Assembly (NCBI RefSeq): GCF_001945525.1
Contig: NZ_MPJW01000105.1
Coordinates: 1-46,638, forward strand
Length of the DNA stretch: 46,638 nucleotides
DNA from: Ileibacterium valens
GTDB taxonomy: Bacteria > Bacillota_I > Bacilli_A > Erysipelotrichales > Erysipelotrichaceae
Direction of reading: 5' to 3'
The position numbers and the translations under genes are program-made. The notes under the pieces are model-generated. The model searched no databases. It was not told the DNA's origin and worked only from the letters and a program-made list of their open reading frames with translations. Positions 25,303 through 34,124 of the stretch are shown in pieces (position 1 is the stretch's first letter; each line of letters opens with the position of its first letter).

Positions 25303-26525
25303 CAGATCACCTCACAATTTGTAAATTTTGAATCTCTGTTGGAACAATACTTTTCGATTTGAGCACAGTCCTTATCTCCACGGCCTGAAAGCGTAATGAC
25401 AAGAATCTGATCTTTGTCCATCGAAGGAGCAATCTTTTTTGCGGCAGCAATGGCATGAGCTGATTCAATAGCCGGGATAATCCCTTCCGTTTTCGATAGA
25501 TATTCAAAGGCTTCAACGGCTTCATCATCCGTGATCGCAACATAATCAGCCCGACCCGTGTCATAAAGATGAGCATGTTCTGGTCCGATTCCTGGATAAT
25601 CCAGTCCAGCCGATATGGAGTAAACAGGAGCAATCTGACCAAATTCATCCTGACAGAAATAGGATTTCATCCCATGAAAAATTCCTGGTTTACCAACATG
25701 AATGGTGGCTGCCGTTTCTTTGGTATTTATACCGCGTCCAGCCGCTTCTGCGCCAATCAGCCGGACTGCTTTATCTTCGATGAAATGATAAAAACTGCCA
25801 ATGGCATTACTTCCACCACCTATACAGGCAATGACACAATCAGGAAGACGTCCTTCTTTTCTTAGCAGTTCCTCTTTTATTTCTTCAGAGATTACAGCCT
25901 GAAAATCACGGACGATTGTCGGGAATGGATGAGGTCCCATGACCGAGCCTAAGCAATAATGAGTATCCTCAATTCTTGAACACCATTCGCGCATGGCTTC
26001 ACTGACTGCATCCTTTAAGGTTCCTGTACCACTGGTAACTGATACGACGCTGGCTCCGAGCAGCTTCATACGGTAAACATTTAAGGCCTGCCTTTCGATA
26101 TCTTCTGCGCCCATATAGACGACGCATTCAAGATCGAGTAATGCTGCAGCCGTGGCACAGGCTACGTCATGCTGACCGGCACCTGTTTCGGCAATGATTC
26201 TTTTTTTACCCATTTTCCTGGCCAGCAGGGCCTGACCTAAAACATTGTTTATTTTATGAGCTCCGGTATGGTTGAGATCTTCTCGTTTAAGAAAGATCCG
26301 GGCTCCGCCCAGGTTCTGCGTCATTTTTCTGGCTTCATAGAGCCTGCTGGGTCTGCCTGCGTAATTATTCAGCAGATCTTTGAGCTCATTCTGAAACTCA
26401 TCATCATTTTTATAGTAGTCATACGCTTCTTCCAGCTCGATCAGAGCTTTCATCAGCGTCTCGGGGACATATTGTCCGCCATGAAGACCAAAACGGCCTC
26501 GTGAAACTGGTTTACACTCCATCAT
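25302..26525 (-). CDS. trpB: tryptophan synthase beta subunit
   Basis: 407 residues. PLP enzyme joining indole and serine. [15 protein letters not shown] at the N-terminus, [16 protein letters not shown] containing the PLP lysine, [15 protein letters not shown] with the catalytic Glu, [10 protein letters not shown] as phosphate-binding loop, and LSGRGDKD at the end. I chose ATG at 26525 (MMECKPV) because GAAAGGA lies just upstream; an earlier in-frame ATG at 26552 would overlap trpCF and has no comparable site. The form is the common TrpB1. Confidence 0.95.
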   Translation of the reverse strand: MMECKPVSRGRFGLHGGQYVPETLMKALIELEEAYDYYKNDDEFQNELKDLLNNYAGRPSRLYEARKMTQNLGGARIFLKREDLNHTGAHKINNVLGQALLARKMGKKRIIAETGAGQHDVACATAAALLDLECVVYMGAEDIERQALNVYRMKLLGASVVSVTSGTGTLKDAVSEAMREWCSRIEDTHYCLGSVMGPHPFPTIVRDFQAVISEEIKEELLRKEGRLPDCVIACIGGGSNAIGSFYHFIEDKAVRLIGAEAAGRGINTKETAATIHVGKPGIFHGMKSYFCQDEFGQIAPVYSISAGLDYPGIGPEHAHLYDTGRADYVAITDDEAVEAFEYLSKTEGIIPAIESAHAIAAAKKIAPSMDKDQILVITLSGRGDKDCAQIEKYCSNRDSKFTNCEVI

Positions 26526-26541
26526 ATTTAAATTCCTTTCT

Positions 26542-28122
26542 TCAGGATACATATTTTCCGTTATTGGTACGGTGATATTTATTGGTTTGCAATTTGATCG
26601 TTTGGGGATTGATTGCCTGATCCTGTATTCTTTGTATTTCTTTTTTGAAAAGCTTCATCATGGTTTCGATCTTATCTTGATCTTTAAAAATGTTTCCTTC
26701 GGGCGACATGGATTCAATGGAACTGGCCAGATCGATTCCCTGGATCTGATTAAAAGAGAGAGCCTGCTGGATGTTTGAAGAGTCGATACCTCCTGCAAGA
26801 ATAAAAGGCCGATCATAATCTTTGAGCAGATTCCAATTAAAACTCTTCCCGCTTCCTGGACAGGATGCGTCTAACAGAATTTCATCAGCAACAGATCGAG
26901 AAGCTGCCTCTAGATCCTGAGAAGATCGAATACCAAAGGCCTCAATGACCGGAATTTTGATCTTTTGTTTCAGCCGGCAAATCTGCTCGGGATCTTTTGG
27001 CTGATGGATCTGAATTCGATTTGCAAAAGAGACAGCTTGCAAACAATCTTCATCATCTGGTTTAAGAAAAACAGCTGTGATTTCAATTGTTGGATCTAAA
27101 AAGTTCGATAACTCCTGGGCCTGTTTTATAGAAACAGAGCGTCTTGATCGGGGAGCCAGAATAAAACCAATCCGATCCGGATGGTATTGATTGATCAGAT
27201 CAACGTCTTCTTTTGTTTGAATTCCACAGAGCTTAATAAAAGGAGTGGCTTTTTTCAGGTTTAAACCATTTAACTTCTTCTCATAAAGGCTGCTGGGTAC
27301 GAGACCTTTGAGTTCTCGAATTTTTTGAATTTTATCGTCTGATTTCATTAATGCCTCACCAATTAAAACGGCATCGACCTGATTCGCCAGGGCTATTTCA
27401 ATATCTGTACGGGAGGTAAATCCAGATTCGCTGACAAACAGGATGGAGTCAGGAACCTGATTTCTCAGGTTTAATGAATTTGAACAATCGACGGAGAAAT
27501 CCTTTAAATTGCGGTTATTAACTCCAATAATTCTGGCCCCGGTTTGGATGGCTTTTCTGATTTCAGAAAGATCATGGCATTCTACTAAAGCATCCAGGTG
27601 AAGTTTCAGGCACAGATCAAGAAACACTTTTAATTGCTGATCGTCCAGAATTGAGACAATCAATAAAACCGCATCAGCACCATACACAAAAGCTTCCTTA
27701 ACCTGATAAGGATCCGTAATGAAATCCTTTCGAAGAACGGGAATCGATACATTCTGACAGACTGCTTTTAAATCCAGGACAGAGCCCTGAAATCCTGAGT
27801 TTTCACAAAGAACAGAGATGGCATCGGCTTTTGCTTCCTGATAGGCTCTGGCAATAAATCCTGGATCGTAGTTATCACAGATGACTCCTTTAGACGGAGA
27901 AGCCTTTTTGCATTCGCAGATTAAAGCAGGACTGTTGTCATTTTTTCCCTGTATGATGGCCTGAAAGAATCGAAAGCCTTTCGATGGACATATCTCAGAT
28001 TCAAATTGATTAATCTTTTTTAAAACCTCTTGGTCTAGTTCCTGTTCTGAGAGCAGCAGCTTTCTTTCCTGAGTCTGTTCAAAGGAGGCCCTGGCCAGAT
28101 TTTCAAGAATATTGTTATTCAT
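26542..28122 (-). CDS. trpCF: fused indole-3-glycerol phosphate synthase / phosphoribosylanthranilate isomerase
   Basis: 526 residues. The TrpC domain (about 1-255) carries [53 protein letters not shown] and SESGFTS. The TrpF domain (about 290-500) has [16 protein letters not shown] with the catalytic Cys, [30 protein letters not shown] and [15 protein letters not shown]. The fusion performs two consecutive steps. It is well known in enterobacteria, whereas most Firmicutes keep separate genes. A charged tail of about 20 residues follows. The ATG overlaps the trpD stop by 4 bases. Confidence 0.94.
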   Translation of the reverse strand: MNNNILENLARASFEQTQERKLLLSEQELDQEVLKKINQFESEICPSKGFRFFQAIIQGKNDNSPALICECKKASPSKGVICDNYDPGFIARAYQEAKADAISVLCENSGFQGSVLDLKAVCQNVSIPVLRKDFITDPYQVKEAFVYGADAVLLIVSILDDQQLKVFLDLCLKLHLDALVECHDLSEIRKAIQTGARIIGVNNRNLKDFSVDCSNSLNLRNQVPDSILFVSESGFTSRTDIEIALANQVDAVLIGEALMKSDDKIQKIRELKGLVPSSLYEKKLNGLNLKKATPFIKLCGIQTKEDVDLINQYHPDRIGFILAPRSRRSVSIKQAQELSNFLDPTIEITAVFLKPDDEDCLQAVSFANRIQIHQPKDPEQICRLKQKIKIPVIEAFGIRSSQDLEAASRSVADEILLDASCPGSGKSFNWNLLKDYDRPFILAGGIDSSNIQQALSFNQIQGIDLASSIESMSPEGNIFKDQDKIETMMKLFKKEIQRIQDQAINPQTIKLQTNKYHRTNNGKYVS

Positions 28123-29204
28123 ATCTGCCGTCCTGATGGTTCATTTTGTAAATCATCATTTTCAAAATCATTATTTTCGAGACCGTTCTTTTCATTGGAT
28201 AATCGGATCAGCTGATTGAGCGTATTTATTGCAGCCTTGGATTCAATGGCTTTTCTGGCTATTTCGATTCCTTTTTCTGGATTTTCTGCCTGATTGCAGA
28301 TAAACAAGGCAAAACCTGCATTCAGGATGGCGGCATCTCTGAGAAAAGAATCTTCGTTATTCAGGATTTGAATCATTGTTTTTGCATTTTCCTGTGGCGT
28401 AGATCCCTTCAAATCTGATTCTTTACAATATTCAAATCCATAATTTGCTGGATCAATGACTATATGAGTCAGTTCTCCATGATCAAAGAAACAGGCGTCT
28501 GTTTTAGAACAAAGCGAGATTTCGTCCATGCCATCCTGCGCACAGACGACCATTCCTCTTTTGAGACCCAATTTCATCAATGCCAAAGCCATTGGTTCGA
28601 TGAGTGAAAAATCATAGACTCCGAGCAATTGATAATCCGGTAAGGCGGGATTGGTTAAGGGTCCAAGAAGATTGAAAATGGTTCGAAAGCCAAGTTCTCT
28701 TCGAATGGAAGCCACATGTTTCATTGAAGAATGATATTTCTGCGCAAACAGAAAACAGATTCCACATTCATCGATCAGCTTTTTACAAAGCCCTGGAGAC
28801 TGATTGATATTGACATGCAATGCTTCAAGACAATCAGCTGTGCCGCAATTGGAAGTAGCTGCTCGATTGCCATGTTTGGCTACCTTTGCTCCAGCAGCCG
28901 CACAAATGATCGCAGCCGCCGTGGAGATATTGAACGTTCCTTTGTGATCACCGCCAGTTCCTACAATTTCAAGCAGGCCATCGCAAAGATGAAGCTCTAA
29001 AGCCTGACTTCTCATCGCTCTGGCACAGCCTGAAATTTCATCCGGGGTTTCTGGAATGTTTTTTCGACAGGACAGGGCGGTCAGAAAGGATGAGTTCAGC
29101 GTTGGGGTGCTTTGTCCGCTCATGATTTCGTTCATTAAAAGATAGGATTCATCAAAGCTGAGTGTTTCGTGGTTAATAATTTTCTGGATTCCTTCTCTGA
29201 TCAT
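28119..29204 (-). CDS. trpD: anthranilate phosphoribosyltransferase
   Basis: 361 residues. Transfers phosphoribosyl from PRPP to anthranilate. Diagnostic motifs: VGTGGDHKGTFNISTAAA (PRPP site), AKHGNRAATSNCGTADCLEAL, FLFAQKYHSSMKHVASIRRELGFRTIFNLLGPLTNP, and VCAQDGMDEISL. The final 25 residues are Asn/Asp/Glu-rich and lie beyond the usual end. AAAAGGAGAACTGTC precedes the ATG. It is separated by 46 bases from trpG and overlaps trpCF by 4. Confidence 0.95.
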   Translation of the reverse strand: MIREGIQKIINHETLSFDESYLLMNEIMSGQSTPTLNSSFLTALSCRKNIPETPDEISGCARAMRSQALELHLCDGLLEIVGTGGDHKGTFNISTAAAIICAAAGAKVAKHGNRAATSNCGTADCLEALHVNINQSPGLCKKLIDECGICFLFAQKYHSSMKHVASIRRELGFRTIFNLLGPLTNPALPDYQLLGVYDFSLIEPMALALMKLGLKRGMVVCAQDGMDEISLCSKTDACFFDHGELTHIVIDPANYGFEYCKESDLKGSTPQENAKTMIQILNNEDSFLRDAAILNAGFALFICNQAENPEKGIEIARKAIESKAAINTLNQLIRLSNEKNGLENNDFENDDLQNEPSGRQI

Positions 29205-29250
29205 GACAGTTCTCCTTTTGTATTCATTGGTTGTATTTATGTGCAGTATT

Positions 29251-29859
29251 TTACGGTTTTGCTTTGCTTATTGACTTGAGGTTTACCGTTTTTGTAATGT
29301 GAATAAAGTTTTTGATAATCTCTGATCCCAATGGAGTCAATATCGATTCCGGGTGAAACTGGATTCCGTAAACTGGATAGATTCTATGGGAAATAGCCAT
29401 AATGGTCTGATCCCTGCTTCTTGCATCAATCTGAAGATCGCTACTGAAGTTCTCTGGATCGATTGCCAGGGAATGATATCGGCCAGCCTTGATACAGGAA
29501 GGAAGATGATCAAAGACTGCATTCTGATGAAGGATCTCAATCTGATCCTGCTTGCCATGAACGCATTGAGCCGCTTTGTTGATCCTGCATCCAAAAACTT
29601 CACCAATGGCCTGATGACCAAGACAGATTCCCAGCATGGGATATTCAGAATAAAGATCTTGAATAATCTGCTTCATATTTCCGCTTTGTTCAGGAGTGCC
29701 TGGCCCCGGAGAAAAAATAATTCCATCGGGATTCAGGTTCCGAATCGTTTGGGAATTGATGGCATCATTTCGATAGACGCGAACATCGTTATCATAGTCA
29801 AAAGCCATTTGGACCAGATTGTAGGTAAAGCTGTCGTAATTATCGATCAGTACGAGCAT
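29251..29859 (-). CDS. trpG: anthranilate synthase glutamine amidotransferase subunit
   Basis: 202 residues. Class I glutaminase feeding ammonia to TrpE. VLIDNYDSFTYNLVQ at the start, IIFSPGPGTPEQSG, the nucleophile loop MLGICLGHQAIGEVFG, and GIQFHPESILTPLG with catalytic His-Glu. I chose ATG at 29859, directly behind TGGAGGTTTGTCC; a longer in-frame start at 29910 would add 17 residues of no family character. The start lies inside trpE (13-base overlap). It might also serve 4-amino-4-deoxychorismate synthase, as in some Firmicutes. Confidence 0.94.
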   Translation of the reverse strand: MLVLIDNYDSFTYNLVQMAFDYDNDVRVYRNDAINSQTIRNLNPDGIIFSPGPGTPEQSGNMKQIIQDLYSEYPMLGICLGHQAIGEVFGCRINKAAQCVHGKQDQIEILHQNAVFDHLPSCIKAGRYHSLAIDPENFSSDLQIDARSRDQTIMAISHRIYPVYGIQFHPESILTPLGSEIIKNFIHITKTVNLKSISKAKP

Positions 29860-31454
29860 GGACAAACCTCCAGAAGCGTTTCGATGACGGCACTGGCTTT
29901 CGCCAAGCATTCTTCATATTCGTTTTGAGGATCTGAATCATATACGATGCCCGCACCGGATTGAATGGTTAGTAATCCCTGATTTTGATAGGCAAGACGA
30001 ATGGCAATACAGAAGTCCATGCTTCCACGGTCATCAAGATATCCAAAGGCTCCGCCATACAATCCTCTTCGTTTAGCTTCAAGATCATGAATCAGCTGAC
30101 AGGCTCGAATTTTTGGTGCTCCTGAAAGCGTTCCAGCAGGGAAGACAGAACAGAAAGCATCTAATTTAGGAAGATCTTTTTTTATGGTCGAGGTGATTTC
30201 TGAACCCAAATGCATGACTTTTGAATAACGAAGAACGTTCATGAGCTGACTGACATGAACACTTCCTGGTTCCGAGACTTTTCCTAGATCGTTTCTTCCT
30301 AAATCAACCAGCATGGAATGCTCAGCTCTTTCTTTTTGATCTCTAAGCAGATCCTGCTCAAGCTTTAGATCTTCAAATGAATTGAATCCTCGCTTTCGAG
30401 TTCCAGCCAAAGGGAAGGTTTTTAAAATTTCGTCCTTTAGGGTAATTAAGGTTTCCGGAGAAGATCCCGCTGCTTCAAGCTCATCGGATTGAAAGTAAAA
30501 CAGATATGGCGAAGGATTCTTTTGCTTGAGTCTTGAATAACTTTCAAATAAATGACCCTCAAAATGACTCTGAATCGGATTTGAAAGAACGATCTGAAAA
30601 ATATCACCATTTTCAATATGAACCTTGGCTTTTTTGACCATTTCCATATACTGATCTTTTGATTTTTGAGGTCTGGGCTGACTAAGAAATCGTCCGCTAA
30701 GATTTCGGAAGAGCTTGAATCCATTCTCTTTCGAACGGTTTTTACAATCTTGAAACTTGGCATATTCATCAAGAACACAGACTATTTTTTGAATCTGTTT
30801 TTTTCTGAAGGTTTCATATTCGTTTTGATTTAACGGATGATTGATCCGGATTAAAAACATGAATTGATCACTTTGATGATCCATACAGTACAGTTCATCA
30901 AAGATCATCAGATCAAAGTCATTGAACATCTGATGATTTTCAAAAGGATGAAAGACCGGAATGGAAGGCTCATAATGAGCAAAGAATTCAAACGAGAACA
31001 TTCCAGCTATTCCACTCGCAAAGCCAGGAAAGTCATCAGGGGAAATGGTTTTGCGCGAGGCAATCAGTTCATTCAGAAACTCGATGGGATTGGTTTTGGA
31101 ATCAGTGATCTTTTTTCTGTGATTGTTTTCTAGTCGATAAATGACTCCCTGATTGAGAACCAAATGATCTGATGGATGAATTCCCAGAAAGGAATACCGT
31201 CCATTTTCGTGATTGTTCGATTTTGATTCCATTAAAAAGATCGGCTGATCTGAATCGGTGATCAGAAAGAATCGGGCAAGATCTTCTAAAGATCGAGGTA
31301 AAGCAGCATGAAGATCTGCAAGTGAAATTTCAACTTTGAATAAAAACGAACAGTCTGGATTTTTACTCAATAGCTTTTGATAATCAGAATATTCTGGCGA
31401 AAAGGAAATCTGTAAAGCATCTGCCAGAGTAGGAATGGAAGAAGTGTTTTGCAT
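29847..31454 (-). CDS. trpE: anthranilate synthase component I
   Basis: 535 residues. Converts chorismate plus ammonia to anthranilate. The N-terminal region holds FLMESKSNNHENGRYSFLGI, close to the Trp-feedback LLES motif. The chorismate-binding domain follows: ENGDIFQIVLSNPI, YLFYFQSDELEAAGSSPET, FPLAGTRKRGF, DLGRNDLGKVSEPGSV, FPAGTLSGAPKIRACQLI and YGGAFGYLDDRGSMDFCIAIRLA. ATG at 31454 follows ACAGGAGAAAA; an in-frame TTG nine codons upstream lies before the ribosome binding site and is rejected. First gene of the operon, controlled by the T-box leader. Confidence 0.95.
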   Translation of the reverse strand: MQNTSSIPTLADALQISFSPEYSDYQKLLSKNPDCSFLFKVEISLADLHAALPRSLEDLARFFLITDSDQPIFLMESKSNNHENGRYSFLGIHPSDHLVLNQGVIYRLENNHRKKITDSKTNPIEFLNELIASRKTISPDDFPGFASGIAGMFSFEFFAHYEPSIPVFHPFENHQMFNDFDLMIFDELYCMDHQSDQFMFLIRINHPLNQNEYETFRKKQIQKIVCVLDEYAKFQDCKNRSKENGFKLFRNLSGRFLSQPRPQKSKDQYMEMVKKAKVHIENGDIFQIVLSNPIQSHFEGHLFESYSRLKQKNPSPYLFYFQSDELEAAGSSPETLITLKDEILKTFPLAGTRKRGFNSFEDLKLEQDLLRDQKERAEHSMLVDLGRNDLGKVSEPGSVHVSQLMNVLRYSKVMHLGSEITSTIKKDLPKLDAFCSVFPAGTLSGAPKIRACQLIHDLEAKRRGLYGGAFGYLDDRGSMDFCIAIRLAYQNQGLLTIQSGAGIVYDSDPQNEYEECLAKASAVIETLLEVCPCSY

Positions 31455-31479
31455 CGTTTTTTCTCCTGTCTGCCGGAAC

Positions 31480-31523
31480 AAAAAAAGTCCTCGACAGAAA
31501 TTGGGTAAAGTTCTGTCAAGGAC
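31480..31523 (-). terminator. T-box-controlled terminator in the trp leader
   Basis: On the minus strand GTCCTTGACAGAA (31523-31511) pairs with TTCTGTCGAGGAC (31499-31487), followed by seven Ts. It is the terminator half of the T-box switch; the antiterminator uses the T-box core just upstream. Confidence 0.9.
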
Positions 31524-31766
31524 GAATCGACATAAAGGATCCGCGGTGCCACCTTGAATTCACAGCGATCGCTGTGCGCTTGCAGGATACAAACATATCC
31601 CTGATTCGTGACGTGAATCTGACGTAGCTGAATACTTTGCCACAGGCATTTGACAGCTCCCTCAGCGGTCCATTTGACGGTTTGTTTCATATCCGGATTC
31701 CACCAGCCCGGACTCTCTTTGATGGCATTGTCGCCGTTATCTCCGCTTCAACGGTTTTGATGGTGG
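31480..31766 (-). promoter_or_regulatory. T-box riboswitch, tRNA-Trp-sensing leader of trpEGDCFBA
   Basis: The conserved T-box core GGTGGCACCGCGG lies at 31553-31541 on the minus strand, upstream of the terminator. Stem I elements are visible around 31740-31660 (AGAGAGTCCGG, GGTGG, then GTCAAATGGACCGCTGAG). The specifier is read as TGG (31672-31670), the Trp codon, followed by a purine as usual. Uncharged tRNA-Trp would stabilise the antiterminator and switch on the operon. Confidence 0.93.
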
Positions 31767-31767
31767 A

Positions 31768-31796
31768 AAGATACCACCGATAAAAATTCGAGTCAA
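31768..31796 (-). promoter_or_regulatory. trp operon promoter
   Basis: TTGACT (31796-31791), a 17-base spacer, TATCTT (31773-31768). Placed just before the T-box leader. Confidence 0.65.
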
Positions 31797-31875
31797 TCCA
31801 GATGAAACAAAAATGTAAATCAGGATACGATATTGAAAATAATTTACAGTGAATAACCAGCAGTTCAGAACAGAA

Positions 31876-31911
31876 TAAAAAAAGCTCCGAAAACCTGCAT
31901 TCCGGAGCTGT
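31876..31911 (-). terminator. Rho-independent terminator of trpS
   Basis: AGCTCCG (31883-31889) pairs with CGGAGCT (31903-31909); on the minus strand it runs into TTTTTTT. It lies downstream of trpS and separates it from the trp operon promoter. Confidence 0.9.
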
Positions 31912-31989
31912 AATAAAGGATTGGCCGTATAGCTAATCTCTAAATGGTTAAATAAAAATGAATCTTTGTTTTGATAGACTCTTCTGAAA

Positions 31990-32973
31990 TTAGATTGTAA
32001 AACCAACTTTTTTATAGACTTTACGGACTTTCTTTTCAGCGATCTGATTGGCTTTTGAAGCTCCATCTTTTAATACATCATAAATAACTCCCGAATCGAT
32101 GATTTCTTTGTATCGAGCCTGAAGATTTGTCAAGAAGTCATATACAACATCTCCAACTTCCTTTTTCAATTCGCCGTATCCCTTGCCTTCATATCTGGCA
32201 ACGATCGAGTCAATGTCTTCAGAAGTCAAAGCGGAAAGTATTGTTAAAAGATTGCTGACGCCAGGCTGATTTTCAGGATCAAAACGGACGACACCTAAAG
32301 AATCAGTGACTGCAGCCTTGATTTTGTTTCTGGCTACAGCTGGATCATCAAGAAGGTCAATAACGCCTTTTGGATTGGTTTCAGACTTGGACATTTTCTT
32401 TGTCGGATTCTGCAAATCATAAATCTTTGCTCCAACTTTGGTGACCAGTGGCTGAGGCAGTTTAAAGGTATCAGAATATCGATGGTTGAAGCGTTCAGCT
32501 AAATCACGGGTCAGTTCAACATGCTGAGACTGATCAACCCCAACAGGGACATAATCAGGATCATACAGAAGAATATCAGCCGCCATCAATGCTGGATAAG
32601 CGTAAAGTCCTGCAGTAATTCCAGTTTCCTGTTTAGCCATTTTGTCTTTAAACTGAGTCATTCTCTGAAGTTCACCATAGCCTGAGAGACAGGTCATGAT
32701 CCAACCCAGTTTTGCATGAGCCGGCACATCCGTCTGCATGAACAGAGTGACCTTTTCTGGATCCAGTCCAGCAGCTAAATAAAGAGCAATCAGATCTTTT
32801 GTATTTTTTCTTAGCTCCTTAGCTTCAATTGGTACAGTAATGGCATGCTCGTTGGCGATAAAAATATACATATCGTATTCGTCCTGATATTTAATGAATT
32901 CGCCAATGGCTCCGATATAGTTTCCAAGGGTCAGCCGGCCAGTCGGCTTGATCCCGCTTAACATGGTTTTCAT
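31990..32973 (-). CDS. trpS: tryptophanyl-tRNA synthetase
   Basis: 327 residues, typical bacterial TrpRS. Class Ic synthetase. The HIGH-like motif is PTGRLTLGNYIG, Thr replacing the first His as in several Firmicutes enzymes. AADILLYDPDYVPVGVDQSQHVELTRD is the Trp/adenylate pocket, and KMSKS is intact. GAAAGGAACCCT precedes the ATG. No T-box was seen upstream, so unlike the trp operon next to it the gene does not look tRNA-controlled. Its product charges the tRNA sensed by the trp leader. Confidence 0.96.
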   Translation of the reverse strand: MKTMLSGIKPTGRLTLGNYIGAIGEFIKYQDEYDMYIFIANEHAITVPIEAKELRKNTKDLIALYLAAGLDPEKVTLFMQTDVPAHAKLGWIMTCLSGYGELQRMTQFKDKMAKQETGITAGLYAYPALMAADILLYDPDYVPVGVDQSQHVELTRDLAERFNHRYSDTFKLPQPLVTKVGAKIYDLQNPTKKMSKSETNPKGVIDLLDDPAVARNKIKAAVTDSLGVVRFDPENQPGVSNLLTILSALTSEDIDSIVARYEGKGYGELKKEVGDVVYDFLTNLQARYKEIIDSGVIYDVLKDGASKANQIAEKKVRKVYKKVGFTI

Positions 32974-33134
32974 AGGGTTCCTTTCTAATCAGTGGTGGGC
33001 TGATTATGGATATTCCAGACGAGAGGATCTTTCGGAATTTGAATTGTCTTTTCAAATCATCCTCCACATTTTGCTTTTATCTGTACAATGGTAATGGTAA
33101 ACCTAATTTCAGGAAATAGTGAGAGGAAGATTTG

Positions 33135-33722
33135 ATGATTGAACTCATAAGTCAGCCCGCTTGTGTTCGCTCTAAAAAAGTCAAAGCGTGGTTTAAAGAA
33201 CGGACGATTGAATACCAGGATATCCCGTTGTATGCTTTGCTGCTGGATGACGAATTAAGCGATCAGCTGATTGCACTTTCCAATCCGCAAGATCTGGTCT
33301 GTGAAAGTTCTTTGCCATTTTACCTGAAAAAATCACTGGAGCTTCATAATTCGCAAAAGAACCGAAAAAAAGAGCCAGTTTCAGCTGGCGAAGAGGAAGA
33401 TGAGTTTTCAGATCAGAACAAAACAGATTCGGAACAGATGAAAAAAGATCTGATCCGTTTTCGTAAATTTCTTCAGCACAATCCTTCCCTGATCAGACGG
33501 CCTATAATCATCCTGGATCAGGAAGATCTGATCCGATATAAAGATCAGATGAAACTTCTGGAGCAGTTTCTGGGCAATCCACAAAGAAATCTTGATTGTA
33601 AAAACCATTGCTCACTTTATCTGGTCTGCTCTAAAACAAGAGAACAGATCAAAGACAATTTAGATCGGCCTTCCTTTATCATTCGAAAAAATCCAGATCA
33701 AAGACTGATTCAATCCAAATGA
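33135..33722 (+). CDS. Spx/ArsC-family regulator-like protein, CxxS type
   Basis: 195 residues. The N-terminal thioredoxin-like half has PACVRSKKVKAWF with C10-x-x-S13, so the redox switch CxxC of Spx is reduced to a single cysteine. An acidic, Glu/Asp/Lys-rich insert (about 75-105) follows, then the family's FLQHNPSLIRRPIIILDQEDL. The C-terminal tail is unusually long. Spx proteins bind RNA polymerase alpha-CTD under thiol stress; ArsC relatives reduce arsenate. Which applies here is unclear. ATG at 33135 follows GAGAGGAAG; a TTG just upstream is in frame. Confidence 0.75.
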   Translation: MIELISQPACVRSKKVKAWFKERTIEYQDIPLYALLLDDELSDQLIALSNPQDLVCESSLPFYLKKSLELHNSQKNRKKEPVSAGEEEDEFSDQNKTDSEQMKKDLIRFRKFLQHNPSLIRRPIIILDQEDLIRYKDQMKLLEQFLGNPQRNLDCKNHCSLYLVCSKTREQIKDNLDRPSFIIRKNPDQRLIQSK

Positions 33723-33736
33723 AATGTTCTGCTTCC

Positions 33737-33758
33737 GAGTCCATCAGGACTCTTTTTT
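33737..33758 (+). terminator. Rho-independent terminator
   Basis: GAGTCC (33737-33742), ATCA loop, GGACTC (33747-33752), then TTTTTT. It ends the Spx-like gene. Confidence 0.88.
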
Positions 33759-34124
33759 CATTTATGTAATGGGTTTGAGAAAAGCTGATGTACTTTAAAA
33801 CGAATAATTCTCTTTTTGATGATTGTTTCAGAAATTTCAGCATTGGGAATAAATAAAAATTTTGACAGTCTGAGAATCAGGTCATTTGTATTCAAAATAT
33901 TGCAATAATCGATAAACTTGGAAAAATAATGGGAATCAAGTTTGAAAAAATATTGTACAAATTCGAAGAATATGGCAATATTTCGTTGTATTTGTAACCT
34001 ATTTTGTGATTTTTAATCTTAATTACAAAACAGACTTTCAGCTTTTTGAAAAGTTCTTTCATTTTGTGAACAAAGTAGTGTATCATACACCGTGTAAACG
34101 CTTTACTTAGGAGGAAAAGAATCA
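33759..34124. other. A/T-rich region upstream of ppdK, no gene seen
   Basis: About 365 bases between the Spx-like gene terminator and ppdK. TTGACA at 33862-33867 has only a weak -10 (TTGTAT) downstream. Near the gene, TATCAT (34081-34086) is a candidate -10 inside the odd-length palindrome GTGTAT-C-ATACAC (34078-34090). A cre-like site and AGGAGG follow. The minus-strand frame across this stretch has no support. Confidence 0.4.
34093..34106. promoter_or_regulatory. cre-like operator (CcpA) in the ppdK leader
   Basis: TGTAAACGCTTTAC matches 12 of 14 positions of the cre consensus TGWAARCGYTWNCW and has palindromic arms GTAAA/TTTAC around CGC. It lies just before the AGGAGG ribosome binding site of ppdK, a position typical for roadblock repression. 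Confidence 0.55.

Noticed and set aside
31367-31690. 107-codon minus-strand frame in the trp leader
   Set aside because: It is the T-box RNA read as protein; the conserved RNA motifs explain the sequence.
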